Shown here: positions 27,132-35,149 of the stretch, one piece after another
Layout: each line of letters opens with the position of its first letter
How positions within the stretch are numbered: position 1 is the first letter of the stretch
NCBI RefSeq assembly: GCF_900114445.1
Contig: NZ_FOTB01000005.1
Span: 62,001-126,000 of the forward strand
DNA: 64,000 nucleotides
Direction: 5' to 3'
DNA from: Salinicoccus halodurans
Lineage (GTDB): Bacteria > Bacillota > Bacilli > Staphylococcales > Salinicoccaceae
The notes under the pieces: generated by a model
What the model saw: the letters and a program-made list of their open reading frames with translations, nothing else
Database searches by the model: none
Told to the model about the DNA's origin: nothing
Position numbers and translations under genes: made by a program

Positions 27132-27175
27132 TTGTGTTAATATACTTATAATATGTATTAAATCGGAGGGATATC

Positions 27176-27604
27176 ATGTGGCATGTTGAAAATTTTGAAA
27201 GTCTTGATTTACATATACTCGAAGAAATCTACAGGCTCAGGGTTTCAGTATTCATAGTAGAGCAGGAATGCGCCTATCAGGAGATAGACGGAAAAGATCC
27301 GGTCTCAACACACATTTATAAAACAGATGATTCTGGCATCAGCGCATATTTAAGAATCGTCCATGAATCCCCTGTTTCTATTGGACGTGTCATAGTAAGG
27401 GAAGATCAGAGGGGAACAGGACTCGGCCGGGAATTGATGAAGAAGGCGATGGATTATGTAGACTCGTATCATGCGGGCGAACTGATATATCTCCACGGCC
27501 AGGCACATTTGGAGAAATATTATCAGTCATTCGGCTTTAAAACGGTCTCGGATATGCATCTGGAAGATGATATTCCGCATTATCATATGGAATATAGAAA
27601 GTGA
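27176..27604 (+). CDS. ElaA-like GNAT acetyltransferase
   Basis: The 142-aa GNAT protein opens with the ElaA signature IYRLRVSVFIVEQECAYQEIDGKD. Its acetyl-CoA motif REDQRGTGLGRELMKKAM (about residues 82-99) is intact. GGAGG precedes ATG 27176. The 3' end overlaps an 18-bp-arm inverted repeat shared with the convergent coiled-coil gene. The substrate of ElaA proteins is unknown. Confidence 0.85.
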   Translation: MWHVENFESLDLHILEEIYRLRVSVFIVEQECAYQEIDGKDPVSTHIYKTDDSGISAYLRIVHESPVSIGRVIVREDQRGTGLGRELMKKAMDYVDSYHAGELIYLHGQAHLEKYYQSFGFKTVSDMHLEDDIPHYHMEYRK

Positions 27605-27634
27605 GGAGTGAATATCATTCACTCCTCACTTTCT
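27596..27634. repeat. perfect inverted repeat spanning two convergent gene ends
   Basis: Arms 27596-27613 and 27617-27634 (18 bp) are perfectly complementary around ATC. It contains the stop of the ElaA-like gene and the last codons of the convergent gene. There is no long T run on either side, so it is more likely a 3'-end stabilising hairpin than a classical terminator. Confidence 0.7.
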
Positions 27635-27900
27635 GCTTTTGTCTCTTCTATGAGCCAGGGGCTGTCTTTGTCCTTTTGTTTAGCTTCCAGCAGCTTCTTA
27701 TTCTCTTCTTTGATCCGCTCAAGTTCAGATTTCATATGCTGATTTTCGAGCAGGAAATTTTCCTGCTTCAGACGTTCAAGCTCCAATTGTTTGTCTATGG
27801 CATCGATTCTCATCTTCTCCATTTTTCTCTGATGCTTTAAATATTCGCTTCCGAAGCCACCAATTGTGGCGATGAGTACAATGCCCAAAATCCACAGCAT
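27619..27900 (-). CDS. small membrane-anchored coiled-coil protein
   Basis: The 93-aa protein has an N-terminal hydrophobic helix (about residues 1-19) followed by a long, highly charged segment, about 22-80. Its heptad pattern (LELERLKQENFLLENQ, then ERIKEENKKLLEAK) predicts a coiled coil facing the cytoplasm. The layout recalls PspB-like and similar small envelope proteins, but no family is firmly recognised. The ribosome site is a run of G residues (AGGGGGGG) before ATG 27900. Confidence 0.65.
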   Translation of the reverse strand: MLWILGIVLIATIGGFGSEYLKHQRKMEKMRIDAIDKQLELERLKQENFLLENQHMKSELERIKEENKKLLEAKQKDKDSPWLIEETKAESEE

Positions 27901-28180
27901 AAAGCAGACCCCCCCTATACATCATTACATTAATTTTACCACTATATTCCTTTAAAGTGTAAAAGTTTTAAGTTTATGAATAAACTATCACTGAAACCTG
28001 AAAATAAATATACAGTATAACTGTTGGAAAACGCTATCAAACGGCATAATGATGCAATTATAAGCATTTAATATCTAAACTATTGTTATTTGTGAAATTT
28101 TAAATCGAAAATTACATTTAGAATTTGAATTATTTAAAAATTATTAATATATTTACTTTGGTCAAAAATTCACATAAACG

Positions 28181-28209
28181 TTGATGGAAGCTTGTTTTAA
28201 TGGTATTAT
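28181..28209 (+). promoter_or_regulatory. strong promoter for the 49-aa gene
   Basis: TTGATG (28181-28186), a 17-bp spacer and TATTAT (28204-28209) lie in a very A+T-rich upstream tract. Nothing else is seen between 27901 and 28180. Confidence 0.7.
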
Positions 28210-28277
28210 GTAACTATAGACGAACAGGAATAATGAAATTAATATAAATTAAAATTACAAATATGGGAGGGAATAAA

Positions 28278-28427
28278 ATGTTTTCAACTGATCGTATTTC
28301 TGCAGATCTTCGCATGGAAGAGTACAAAAAAATTGCTGAGAGCTACAGCCATATTTCTCAGAACAAGAAAGAAGCAAAATCAAAAAAATCTTTCTTCAGT
28401 AAAATCATCAACAGATTTGGTGCATAA
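28278..28427 (+). CDS. small basic protein, 49 aa, strongly expressed signals
   Basis: A 49-codon frame lies between a near-consensus promoter and a strong terminator, with a GGGAGG site 7 nt before ATG 28278. The protein is hydrophilic and basic, with a lysine-rich middle (QNKKEAKSKK) and an amphipathic end (FFSKIINRFGA). It has no signal peptide or membrane span. The complete transcription unit makes it a convincing gene, but I do not recognise the family. Confidence 0.72.
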   Translation: MFSTDRISADLRMEEYKKIAESYSHISQNKKEAKSKKSFFSKIINRFGA

Positions 28428-28436
28428 TTGAATTGG

Positions 28437-28473
28437 AAATGCCGTCCCTGATCAGAAGAGGGACGGCATTTTT
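28437..28473 (+). terminator. intrinsic terminator of the 49-aa gene
   Basis: AAATGCCGTCCC and GGGACGGCATTT form a 12-bp stem followed by T residues. Confidence 0.88.
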
Positions 28474-28487
28474 GTATTTATAAAATT

Positions 28488-28883
28488 CTATCTGGAAAAG
28501 TTCAATTGCCATGAAACACCGAACTGGTCCTGAACCCATGCAAAGCTGTCGGAGAAGCCATACTCATCCAGGGGCATGAGTATGGCGCCTTTTTTCTTGA
28601 GTTTTCTATAGCAGGCCTCAATTTCCGGCAGTGAATTACATTCTATGAAGAAGGACATGCTGGGTGTGAATGAGAACTCATGGGGCACGTTGCTGTCCAT
28701 CATCATGACAAGCTGGTCATGGATGCGGATTACGCCCTGCATGATCTTGCCCTGCATTTCAGGGCTGTCCGCATCATATTTCTTTACATATCGGATTTCC
28801 GCATCTTCGAAAATTTCCATATAATATTCCATAGCTTCCTCTGCACGGCCTTCGAACATCAGGAAGGGTGTCATTGACTTCAT
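28488..28883 (-). CDS. VOC-family protein (PhnB/glyoxalase-like)
   Basis: The 131-aa protein of the PhnB-like vicinal-oxygen-chelate fold opens TPFLMFEGRAEEAMEYYMEIF, continues with VMMMDSNVPHEFSFTPSMSFFIEC, and ends WVQDQFGVSWQLNF, typical of the 3-demethylubiquinone-methyltransferase-like subgroup of unknown substrate. ATG 28883 is preferred to the upstream in-frame codon because GAGGAGG lies about 6 nt ahead. Confidence 0.83.
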   Translation of the reverse strand: MKSMTPFLMFEGRAEEAMEYYMEIFEDAEIRYVKKYDADSPEMQGKIMQGVIRIHDQLVMMMDSNVPHEFSFTPSMSFFIECNSLPEIEACYRKLKKKGAILMPLDEYGFSDSFAWVQDQFGVSWQLNFSR

Positions 28884-28935
28884 AATCAGCCTCCTCATCT
28901 ATATGCTCCAAGTATAACAGAAGATTTCCGGCTTC

Positions 28936-29197
28936 ATCATTTTTCATCTGTATTGCCGAGTATATTCGAGCCTTCGATGAAGTATTTCTGAAAGAAAAAG
29001 AACAGTATGATGACCGGTAAAAGTACCAGCAGAGAACCAGCCATTAAGTAGTTCCACTGTGTGCTGGATTGTTCTTTGAATACCTGCAGGCCGAGCTGTA
29101 ATGTATAGAGTGACTCATCATTCAGGTAGAGAAGCGGTCCCAGGAAGTCATTCCATGCGCCGTTGAATGAAAAGTTTGGGGAATCTCCTCGAATCGC
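28936..29197 (-). pseudogene. C-terminal remnant of a sugar ABC transporter permease (MalG type)
   Basis: An open stretch of about 85 codons without a start encodes the end of a carbohydrate ABC permease. It reads FNGAWNDFLGPLLYL, then LQLGLQVF, then QWNYLMAGSLLVLLPVIILF and QKYFIEG, which matches the last two helices of MalG/LacG-type proteins. An in-frame TAA (29198-29200) precedes it, and the rest of the gene and any partner genes are missing. It is a truncated relic, probably left by deletion of a sugar-uptake operon. Confidence 0.75.
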
Positions 29198-29250
29198 TTA
29201 GAAGAAGTTGAAACCTGAAAGAAATTACAAATATATATGGTTTTTGAAAC

Positions 29251-29284
29251 AAAAAAAACCGGATCCCTGATTTAAGGAACCGGT
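29251..29284 (-). terminator. intrinsic terminator of tcyP
   Basis: On the minus strand ACCGGTTCC and GGATCCGGT form an imperfect stem followed by eight T residues. Confidence 0.75.
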
Positions 29285-29297
29285 ATTCATTATCATA

Positions 29298-30689
29298 TTA
29301 AACTTCTGCTGTAAGTTCGTCCAGATTATCGGAATTATAAATGTCTTTATCGATCTGACCGTTGGTTTTGGCGGTTACCGTACCGGAAACCATTGAGCCG
29401 CTGACGTTTAGTGCAGTACGGCCCATATCGATGAGCGGTTCTACCGAGATGAGCACGGCAGCGAGTGCGATCGGCAGGTTCATTGTAGAGAGGACGACGA
29501 TTGCTGCGAATGTCGCTCCGCCACCGACGCCTGCGATACCAAGTGATGCGATGACTGTGACGGCAATGAGTGTAATGATGTATGTCGCATTAATTTCAAT
29601 GCCGACAGCCGGTGCAATCATGATGCCGAGCATAGCTGGATAGATGCCTGCACATCCGTTCTGTCCGATAGACAGGCCGAAACTTCCGGAGAAGTTTGCA
29701 ATACTGGAAGGCACACCGAGACGGATCCTCTGAGTCTGGATGTTAAGCGGCAGTGTGCCTGCACTTGAACGGGATGTGAACGCAAATAACAGTGTCTCTG
29801 ATGTTTTCTTGAAGTATTGAACCGGGTTTAATCCGGTCAGGGTAATGATTATCAGATGAACCAGGTACATTGCAATCAGGGCAGCATATGAAGCGACTAC
29901 GAATAATCCGAGGTCATAGATGGCCTGGAAATCGGAAGTGGCAACTGTATTTGCCATGATGGCGAATATTCCGTAGGGGGTCAGGGCAAGAATGATCTTA
30001 ACAAGCTGCATGACCCATTCGTTGACAGCCACGATGCCAGCTCTGACTTTTTCTCCGGTTTCCGGGTTGCTCTTGATCAGCCGCACAAGGCTGAGCCCCA
30101 TGAATACTGCGAAAAATACAACTGCGATTGTTGATGTTGCACGTTCCCCTGTGAAATCAAGGAACGGGTTTGCCGGGAGCAGTGAAATCAGCTGCTGGGG
30201 CAATGTCTGGCCCTCGACTTCCTCGGCACTTGTCTGCAGGGAAGCGGCTCTTTCATTTTCTGCTTCTCCGAGGTTCAAACTGGACGCATCCAGATTGAAA
30301 AGCAGGGCTGCTGTGATTCCGATGGCTGCAGCGATGGCTGTTGTGCCGAGCAGGATCAGTATGATTTTCGATCCTGATTTCAGGAACTTTTCTTTCATGT
30401 CCATCTTGGCGAACGCGCCCAGGATAGAGATGAATACGAGCGGCATGACAATCATCTGAAGCAGGCGGACGAAGCCGTCGCCGACGATTGACATCCAGTC
30501 CGTCGTCTGTACGGTAATATTGTTGCTGACACCGTAGATCAGCTGGATTACAGCTCCGAATACCAGGCCGATGAGCAGGCCGATCATAACACGGTATGAA
30601 AATTTGACATTGCGCTTTTTCAGGAACATAAGCGCACCGATCAATGCCAGGAAGATGATAAGGTTGATGATGATAAGCAAAAGATCCAT
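29298..30689 (-). CDS. tcyP: L-cystine sodium symporter
   Basis: The 463-aa DAACS-family transporter has the features of TcyP/YhcL: a long N-terminal helix with LMFLKKR, an extended extracellular loop (residues about 140-185), FAFTSRSSAGTLPLNIQTQ in the re-entrant region, and GVGGGATFAAIVVLSTMNLPI. TcyP imports cystine as a sulfur source. Its promoter is overlaid by a palindrome, consistent with repression when sulfur is plentiful (inferred). GAGGAG lies 9 nt before ATG 30689. It stands downstream of helD on the same strand but has its own promoter. Confidence 0.87.
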   Translation of the reverse strand: MDLLLIIINLIIFLALIGALMFLKKRNVKFSYRVMIGLLIGLVFGAVIQLIYGVSNNITVQTTDWMSIVGDGFVRLLQMIVMPLVFISILGAFAKMDMKEKFLKSGSKIILILLGTTAIAAAIGITAALLFNLDASSLNLGEAENERAASLQTSAEEVEGQTLPQQLISLLPANPFLDFTGERATSTIAVVFFAVFMGLSLVRLIKSNPETGEKVRAGIVAVNEWVMQLVKIILALTPYGIFAIMANTVATSDFQAIYDLGLFVVASYAALIAMYLVHLIIITLTGLNPVQYFKKTSETLLFAFTSRSSAGTLPLNIQTQRIRLGVPSSIANFSGSFGLSIGQNGCAGIYPAMLGIMIAPAVGIEINATYIITLIAVTVIASLGIAGVGGGATFAAIVVLSTMNLPIALAAVLISVEPLIDMGRTALNVSGSMVSGTVTAKTNGQIDKDIYNSDNLDELTAEV

Positions 30690-30724
30690 AAAATTAAACT
30701 CCTCTATATTTTCAAAGTAGAGTA

Positions 30725-30758
30725 ATTATATAGGAGTTAATCCTACTTGTAAAGTAGG
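30725..30758 (-). promoter_or_regulatory. tcyP promoter with palindromic operator over the -35
   Basis: On the minus strand TTTACA (30748-30753), a 17-bp spacer and TATAAT (30725-30730) form a near-consensus promoter. The palindrome CCTACTTTACAAGTAGG (30742-30758, 7-bp arms) covers the -35. A sulfur-responsive repressor such as CymR is a candidate, but I cannot confirm the motif. Confidence 0.65.
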
Positions 30759-30770
30759 TATTGAAAAGTC

Positions 30771-32852
30771 TCAATATTCACTTAACTGTTCAATGATGTA
30801 AAGGTGTCTGGTCGCACGGGAAGCGAGCACATACATTATGTGATCCTCCGCTTCATAATCCTGCGCATCGGCGAGGATGACTGTATTGTACTCAAATCCT
30901 TTTGAAAGGTAATAGGGCAGGATGAGGAACGACTGATTATACAGCGTATCCTCCTCCTGAAGATTCCGGAACTGCGGGAATTCCTCTTCCAGCCGGCCGT
31001 AAAGCGCATCTGCAGATGCTTTGGAAGATGTGATGATCGCCACCTGCGGGGGCTCTTCAGTCCGCAGTATTTTGCGGATTTTTTCCGTCTGATCGTCTGA
31101 AGTGATCTTCTGCACTTCTTCACCGTCCACAGAGACGGATTGAATGGAATCCGGTACGATGCTGTTGAGAAATGCATTGATCTGGTTGGTGGAACGATAC
31201 GAACGGACCAGGTTCTTCTGCACATGATTTTTGGCAACCAGCGGATCTTTATCCACGTGATGAATCTGCTGATTGGGATCACCGAGGCTCGTAAATGATG
31301 CCTTCCTGTAATAGTGGCGCATCACGTAATACTGCATGTTGGAGTAGTCCTGCACCTCATCGATCAATACGTGCTGGACGGAGCGATCATAAACCCCGAG
31401 CAGATGGATATAGATGTAGAGCATCGGTGCAATATCTTCATATTTAAAATCATTTTCCTTAATGGAACGGATGGTCGCATTCCTGAACTGCCTGTCGGTG
31501 ATGGAATTGATATAAAGTTTTTCAATATGGACAAACCTGAAAAGCATGATCTGCCTGTGTGCCTGTTTCAGCTGGTCCTTCGCAAACGAGTGCGCCCTCT
31601 CTTTCAACTGATGCTGTTCGCCGATATATTTATTCTGGCTGTTCAGTTCCTTGAACTTCGCTTCTTTGATTTCCTCGATACGCACTGAATACAAGGAGAG
31701 CAGCCGTTCCCTGATTTTAAACAGGCGTTTATTCGGAGTATGATGGCCAAGTTCTTTATAGAATATATCATTCAGCTTCTCTTTCGATATGAAGATGCCG
31801 TCCCTGTCTTTGAGGTCGCGGAACTCCATGCCCGCTGTTGCCAGTGATTCTATGAAATTATGGAGTGTCCTGAAATAGTCCAGAGAAGATTTGAACTTAT
31901 ATATGTCATGGGATGCCGTGTCTTCTCGCAGCCTTCTTATATTTTCATATATCGTTTCAAAACGTCGTGCTTTGAAGTAGGGGAACTGGCCGATCAGACG
32001 GTAGAATGTAATGTTCTTGACATGGTTTTCACCAAGTTCCGGCAGAACGTCGGACAGGTAGTCGTTGAATACTTCGTTTGGGGAAACAAGCAGTATATTT
32101 TCCGGCTTCAAAGTCTCTTTATGCTGATAGAGCAAAAATGCGATCCGCTGGAGGGCAAGGGATGTTTTACCGCTGCCCGGAGGGCCGTATACAAGCGTGT
32201 CCTGTCTGAGCGGCTGACGGATGACTTCATTTTGTTCCTGCTGGATGGTGGAGACGATGTTTTTCAGTTTTGACTGGGAAGAATCCGTAATCATATTCTG
32301 GAGTACTTCATCCCCGATATACACGTCACTGTCAAACATCTTCAGCAGATTGCCGTCTTCGACGATGAACTGCCTTCTTCCGGAAACGAAAGCACCAATG
32401 CGGCTGCCGTCCGGGATGGTGTAGGACAGCTCACCGGTATTATTCTCGTAAAACAGACTTGCGACAGGTGTCCGCCAGTCATATATCAAAATGTCATTGT
32501 CATTATTCTTGATGGTTCCGGTGCCGATGTATATTTCTTCATCGTCGACAATGATTTTCCCGAAGTATGGTTTTGGTATCATGCGCTTCGTTCTTTTGTA
32601 CATGGAATCGATGAAATTGAAATTCACTTCTGATGTACGGAGTTCCGGCAGCATCTGGATGAACTCGTAGATGTTCCCGGATTCGAAATCTGCATCGATC
32701 GTTGCGATTTCCTCATTTATTTCCTCCCTGCTTGAACGGATGCCTTTTTTGACATTGTCCCGCTGGAGTGTCAGTTGTGCGTTATATGCCTTTAAAAAAT
32801 CGACAGTCAGTGTCAGATGCCGTTTTTCTTCTTCTAATGATAAGTGTGCCAA
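30771..32852 (-). CDS. helD: HelD-like UvrD-type helicase (RNA polymerase recycling factor)
   Basis: The 693-aa SF1 ATPase has Walker A LVYGPPGSGKTSLALQR (about residue 210), motif II HVLIDEVQDYSNMQYYVM, SFTSLGDPNQQIH (motif III) and C-terminal SKGFEYNTVILADAQ. A coiled N-terminal arm (LSLEEEKRHLTLTVDFLKAY) of the kind that enters the RNA polymerase secondary channel marks it as HelD rather than a DNA repair UvrD. TTG 32852 is chosen: AAGGGGG lies 8 nt upstream, whereas the frame continues 5' without a site. HelD removes stalled polymerase from DNA and helps recycling. Confidence 0.85.
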   Translation of the reverse strand: MAHLSLEEEKRHLTLTVDFLKAYNAQLTLQRDNVKKGIRSSREEINEEIATIDADFESGNIYEFIQMLPELRTSEVNFNFIDSMYKRTKRMIPKPYFGKIIVDDEEIYIGTGTIKNNDNDILIYDWRTPVASLFYENNTGELSYTIPDGSRIGAFVSGRRQFIVEDGNLLKMFDSDVYIGDEVLQNMITDSSQSKLKNIVSTIQQEQNEVIRQPLRQDTLVYGPPGSGKTSLALQRIAFLLYQHKETLKPENILLVSPNEVFNDYLSDVLPELGENHVKNITFYRLIGQFPYFKARRFETIYENIRRLREDTASHDIYKFKSSLDYFRTLHNFIESLATAGMEFRDLKDRDGIFISKEKLNDIFYKELGHHTPNKRLFKIRERLLSLYSVRIEEIKEAKFKELNSQNKYIGEQHQLKERAHSFAKDQLKQAHRQIMLFRFVHIEKLYINSITDRQFRNATIRSIKENDFKYEDIAPMLYIYIHLLGVYDRSVQHVLIDEVQDYSNMQYYVMRHYYRKASFTSLGDPNQQIHHVDKDPLVAKNHVQKNLVRSYRSTNQINAFLNSIVPDSIQSVSVDGEEVQKITSDDQTEKIRKILRTEEPPQVAIITSSKASADALYGRLEEEFPQFRNLQEEDTLYNQSFLILPYYLSKGFEYNTVILADAQDYEAEDHIMYVLASRATRHLYIIEQLSEY

Positions 32853-32934
32853 GTGCTTATCCCCCTTTTTGGTCGAGAATATATCATATATGGTTTTGTA
32901 CTTTAATAACAGTCTTAAATTACTTTTTTGCATA

Positions 32935-32943
32935 TGATATAAT
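32935..32943 (+). promoter_or_regulatory. extended -10 promoter of the 136-aa membrane gene
   Basis: TG-A-TATAAT at 32935-32943 with a weak -35 (TTAAAT, 32915-32920) at 17 bp. Confidence 0.6.
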
Positions 32944-32987
32944 GGAATTGTAAAATTAAAGACTAAATTATTAAAGGAACAGGTGCT

Positions 32988-33398
32988 ATGGGCAAAATTC
33001 TACTCTCCGGTCTCATCAGCGGCACTATAGCGGGCTTGCTTTTACTGGGTGCATTTTTATATGTCCAGTTATCCACTGATATAGAACTGATGGATTTACT
33101 GCTCAATTTGGATTTTATAAGCGATGACGAGCCGCATATTGTGATTCAGGTACTGCTCCACTTACTTGTCTCTGTTGTGATAGCAACCATTCTGAAATGG
33201 TTTTATCTAAACCAAAGTAAACTATACATACCTCTGATGGTGGTTATCTGGATAGTCACCACTGTATTGTATTTCATTTTATCATCTTCAGCAGTAGAGC
33301 CGATGGAACTGCACAGTTATATCGGCTGGACACTGTGGGCAATATTCCATATTGGTTATCTGGAAGTGCTGCATGTCTGTTATAAACTCCGACTTTAA
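32988..33398 (+). CDS. four-helix membrane protein, unknown function
   Basis: The 136-aa protein has four hydrophobic segments, at about residues 5-27, 53-70, 78-97 and 108-127. It has a short acidic loop after the first (DFISDDEPH) and a C-terminal HVCYKLRL. No conserved functional motif is visible. AAAGGAACAG precedes ATG 32988. It is divergent from helD, has its own extended -10 promoter and ends at a terminator, so it is a clear gene of unknown role. Confidence 0.7.
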   Translation: MGKILLSGLISGTIAGLLLLGAFLYVQLSTDIELMDLLLNLDFISDDEPHIVIQVLLHLLVSVVIATILKWFYLNQSKLYIPLMVVIWIVTTVLYFILSSSAVEPMELHSYIGWTLWAIFHIGYLEVLHVCYKLRL

Positions 33399-33403
33399 AT
33401 GAA

Positions 33404-33433
33404 GCATGGGACGATTTGGTCCTGTGCTTTTTT
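33404..33433 (+). terminator. intrinsic terminator
   Basis: GCATGGGAC pairs with GTCCTGTGC around GATTTG, followed by six T residues. Confidence 0.8.
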
Positions 33434-33507
33434 AAGTGCGCTAAATTAATCTGCCTGCTCCCGGGTATACATACAGTATATGCGAAACGTACGAGGAGTG
33501 ATATGAA

Positions 33508-35007
33508 GTGGATATGGAAGAAGGCAGGGCGCTGCTTAAAAAAGTGATGGAAGTGCGGGAGTTTGTGATAGAGGAAGGCGACAGACTGTATGATAGATGG
33601 AACGAGACGCCGATAAGAGAGGAATATGAAGACAGTGCGCGGAATCTGGCATACTATATGGCCTTCCGCAAAAAGGATATGAGGGATCTGCAGGAACGTC
33701 TCATTCCATGGGGTGTATCCTCACTCGGCAGGCTGGAAGCGGATGTCCTCGGCACGCTGAATGCCGTGACGAAAACGCTCGGCAACATTACAGGAGAAAA
33801 TGTCGGGGAAATCGATTATCGTTCTTCGGCGACTTTCCGTGAGCGCAATGAAGCGCTTAAGAACAATACGGATGAACTGTTCGGCGATATAAAACATGAC
33901 CGCGAGACCCGGATACTTGTGACCATGCCGTCTGAGGCGGCTGAAAATTATGAGCTCGTGGAGTCGCTTATTGCGTCCGGGATGAATATGGCACGGATAA
34001 ACTGTGCCCACGATGAGCCGGAAACCTGGGAGGCGATGGTTGAAAATATCAGGAAGGCGGAAAAGAATACCGGCCACACTTGCCGGGTGCTCATGGACAT
34101 CAGCGGTCCCAAAATCCGTACGAAGATGCTTCTGACAACGAAGCGGAACCCGAAAGTGAAGGAAGGGGAACGCTTCCTGATTTCTAATAAAACCTCCATG
34201 GCCCTCCCGAAAGGCATAGAAATCGCCGTGAACACATCGGTGCCGGAAGTGCTCGATAATATGCAAACGGGACAGATGGTGAAACTCGACGACGGCCACA
34301 TTGAAGCCGAGGTGGCAGAGATGCATGCGGACGGTGTCATCTGTGAAGTCAAGCGCACAGTCAAGGAAGACGGTGTCAAAGTGAAGACGGAGAAAGGCAT
34401 CAACATCCCGGATGTGGATTATAAACTGCCGGTCCTGACAGAACAGGACTACAAGGATCTGGACTTCGCAGCCGGCCATGCCGATGCCATAGCGTTTTCG
34501 TTCATTAAAGACAGAAGTGATATAGAACTGATAGAAGAGGCGCTTGGTGACAAGCTGCCTGCCGACAGAAAGGGTCTGCCGACGATTGCTAAGATCGAAA
34601 CGACCGAAGGCATAAGGAATCTGCCGGATATCATCCAGCGTGCAGCTGGCGCACGGCTGTTCGGTGTCATGGTTGCACGCGGTGACCTGGCGGTGGAGAC
34701 AGGTTACGAGCGGCTGAGTGAAGTGCAGGAAGAACTGCTGTGGATATGTGAAGCGGCCCAGGTGCCGGTGATCTGGGCGACACAGGTTGTGGAATCACTG
34801 GTCAAAACAGGTATCCCGACCCGGTCTGAAATTTCCGATGTCGTTGCCGGTTCGCGTGCTGAGTGCATCATGCTGAACAAGGGTGATTATATTGTCGACG
34901 GTGTCGAAGTCGTTTCGGACATCCTCAAAAAATTTGAAGATCATCAATATAAAAAAACGTCGATGCTGAGATCGCTCAGTATCGCACGGGAAACATTCGA
35001 AACGTAA
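33508..35007 (+). CDS. atypical pyruvate-kinase-like protein
   Basis: The 499-aa protein is built unlike glycolytic pyruvate kinase. Residues about 1-135 are an extra domain with SARNLAYYMAFRKKDMRDLQ and GVSSLGRLEADVLGTLNAV. The kinase-like barrel follows, with ARINCAHDEPETW (in place of the usual RLNFSHG), VLMDISGPKIRT, a short B-domain, TIAKIETTEGI, VMVARGDLAVE and WATQVVESL. The C-terminal allosteric domain of normal enzymes is absent. Phosphotransfer residues look largely conserved, but activity and substrate are unknown. GTG 33508 is chosen from GAGGAG 8 nt ahead. It is monocistronic. Confidence 0.8.
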   Translation: MDMEEGRALLKKVMEVREFVIEEGDRLYDRWNETPIREEYEDSARNLAYYMAFRKKDMRDLQERLIPWGVSSLGRLEADVLGTLNAVTKTLGNITGENVGEIDYRSSATFRERNEALKNNTDELFGDIKHDRETRILVTMPSEAAENYELVESLIASGMNMARINCAHDEPETWEAMVENIRKAEKNTGHTCRVLMDISGPKIRTKMLLTTKRNPKVKEGERFLISNKTSMALPKGIEIAVNTSVPEVLDNMQTGQMVKLDDGHIEAEVAEMHADGVICEVKRTVKEDGVKVKTEKGINIPDVDYKLPVLTEQDYKDLDFAAGHADAIAFSFIKDRSDIELIEEALGDKLPADRKGLPTIAKIETTEGIRNLPDIIQRAAGARLFGVMVARGDLAVETGYERLSEVQEELLWICEAAQVPVIWATQVVESLVKTGIPTRSEISDVVAGSRAECIMLNKGDYIVDGVEVVSDILKKFEDHQYKKTSMLRSLSIARETFET

Positions 35008-35014
35008 ATCCTGA

Positions 35015-35042
35015 AGGGCCTGCATCTGCAGGTTCTTTTTTT
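35015..35042 (+). terminator. intrinsic terminator
   Basis: CCTGCA and TGCAGG flanked by GAA/TTC form the stem, followed by seven T residues. Confidence 0.75.
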
Positions 35043-35149
35043 GTGTATTTTTATTCTAAAAACTCTTTCTCTTCTGAATAATCTATTTCTTTATGTGTGA
35101 TTTGGCTGTATAATGACTTAATCTACTTATTGAAAAGGAGTGAATGATC

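Noticed and set aside
33721-34479. His-rich antisense frame in the pyruvate-kinase-like gene
   Set aside because: Composition is that of a reverse-frame shadow and no start signals are seen.
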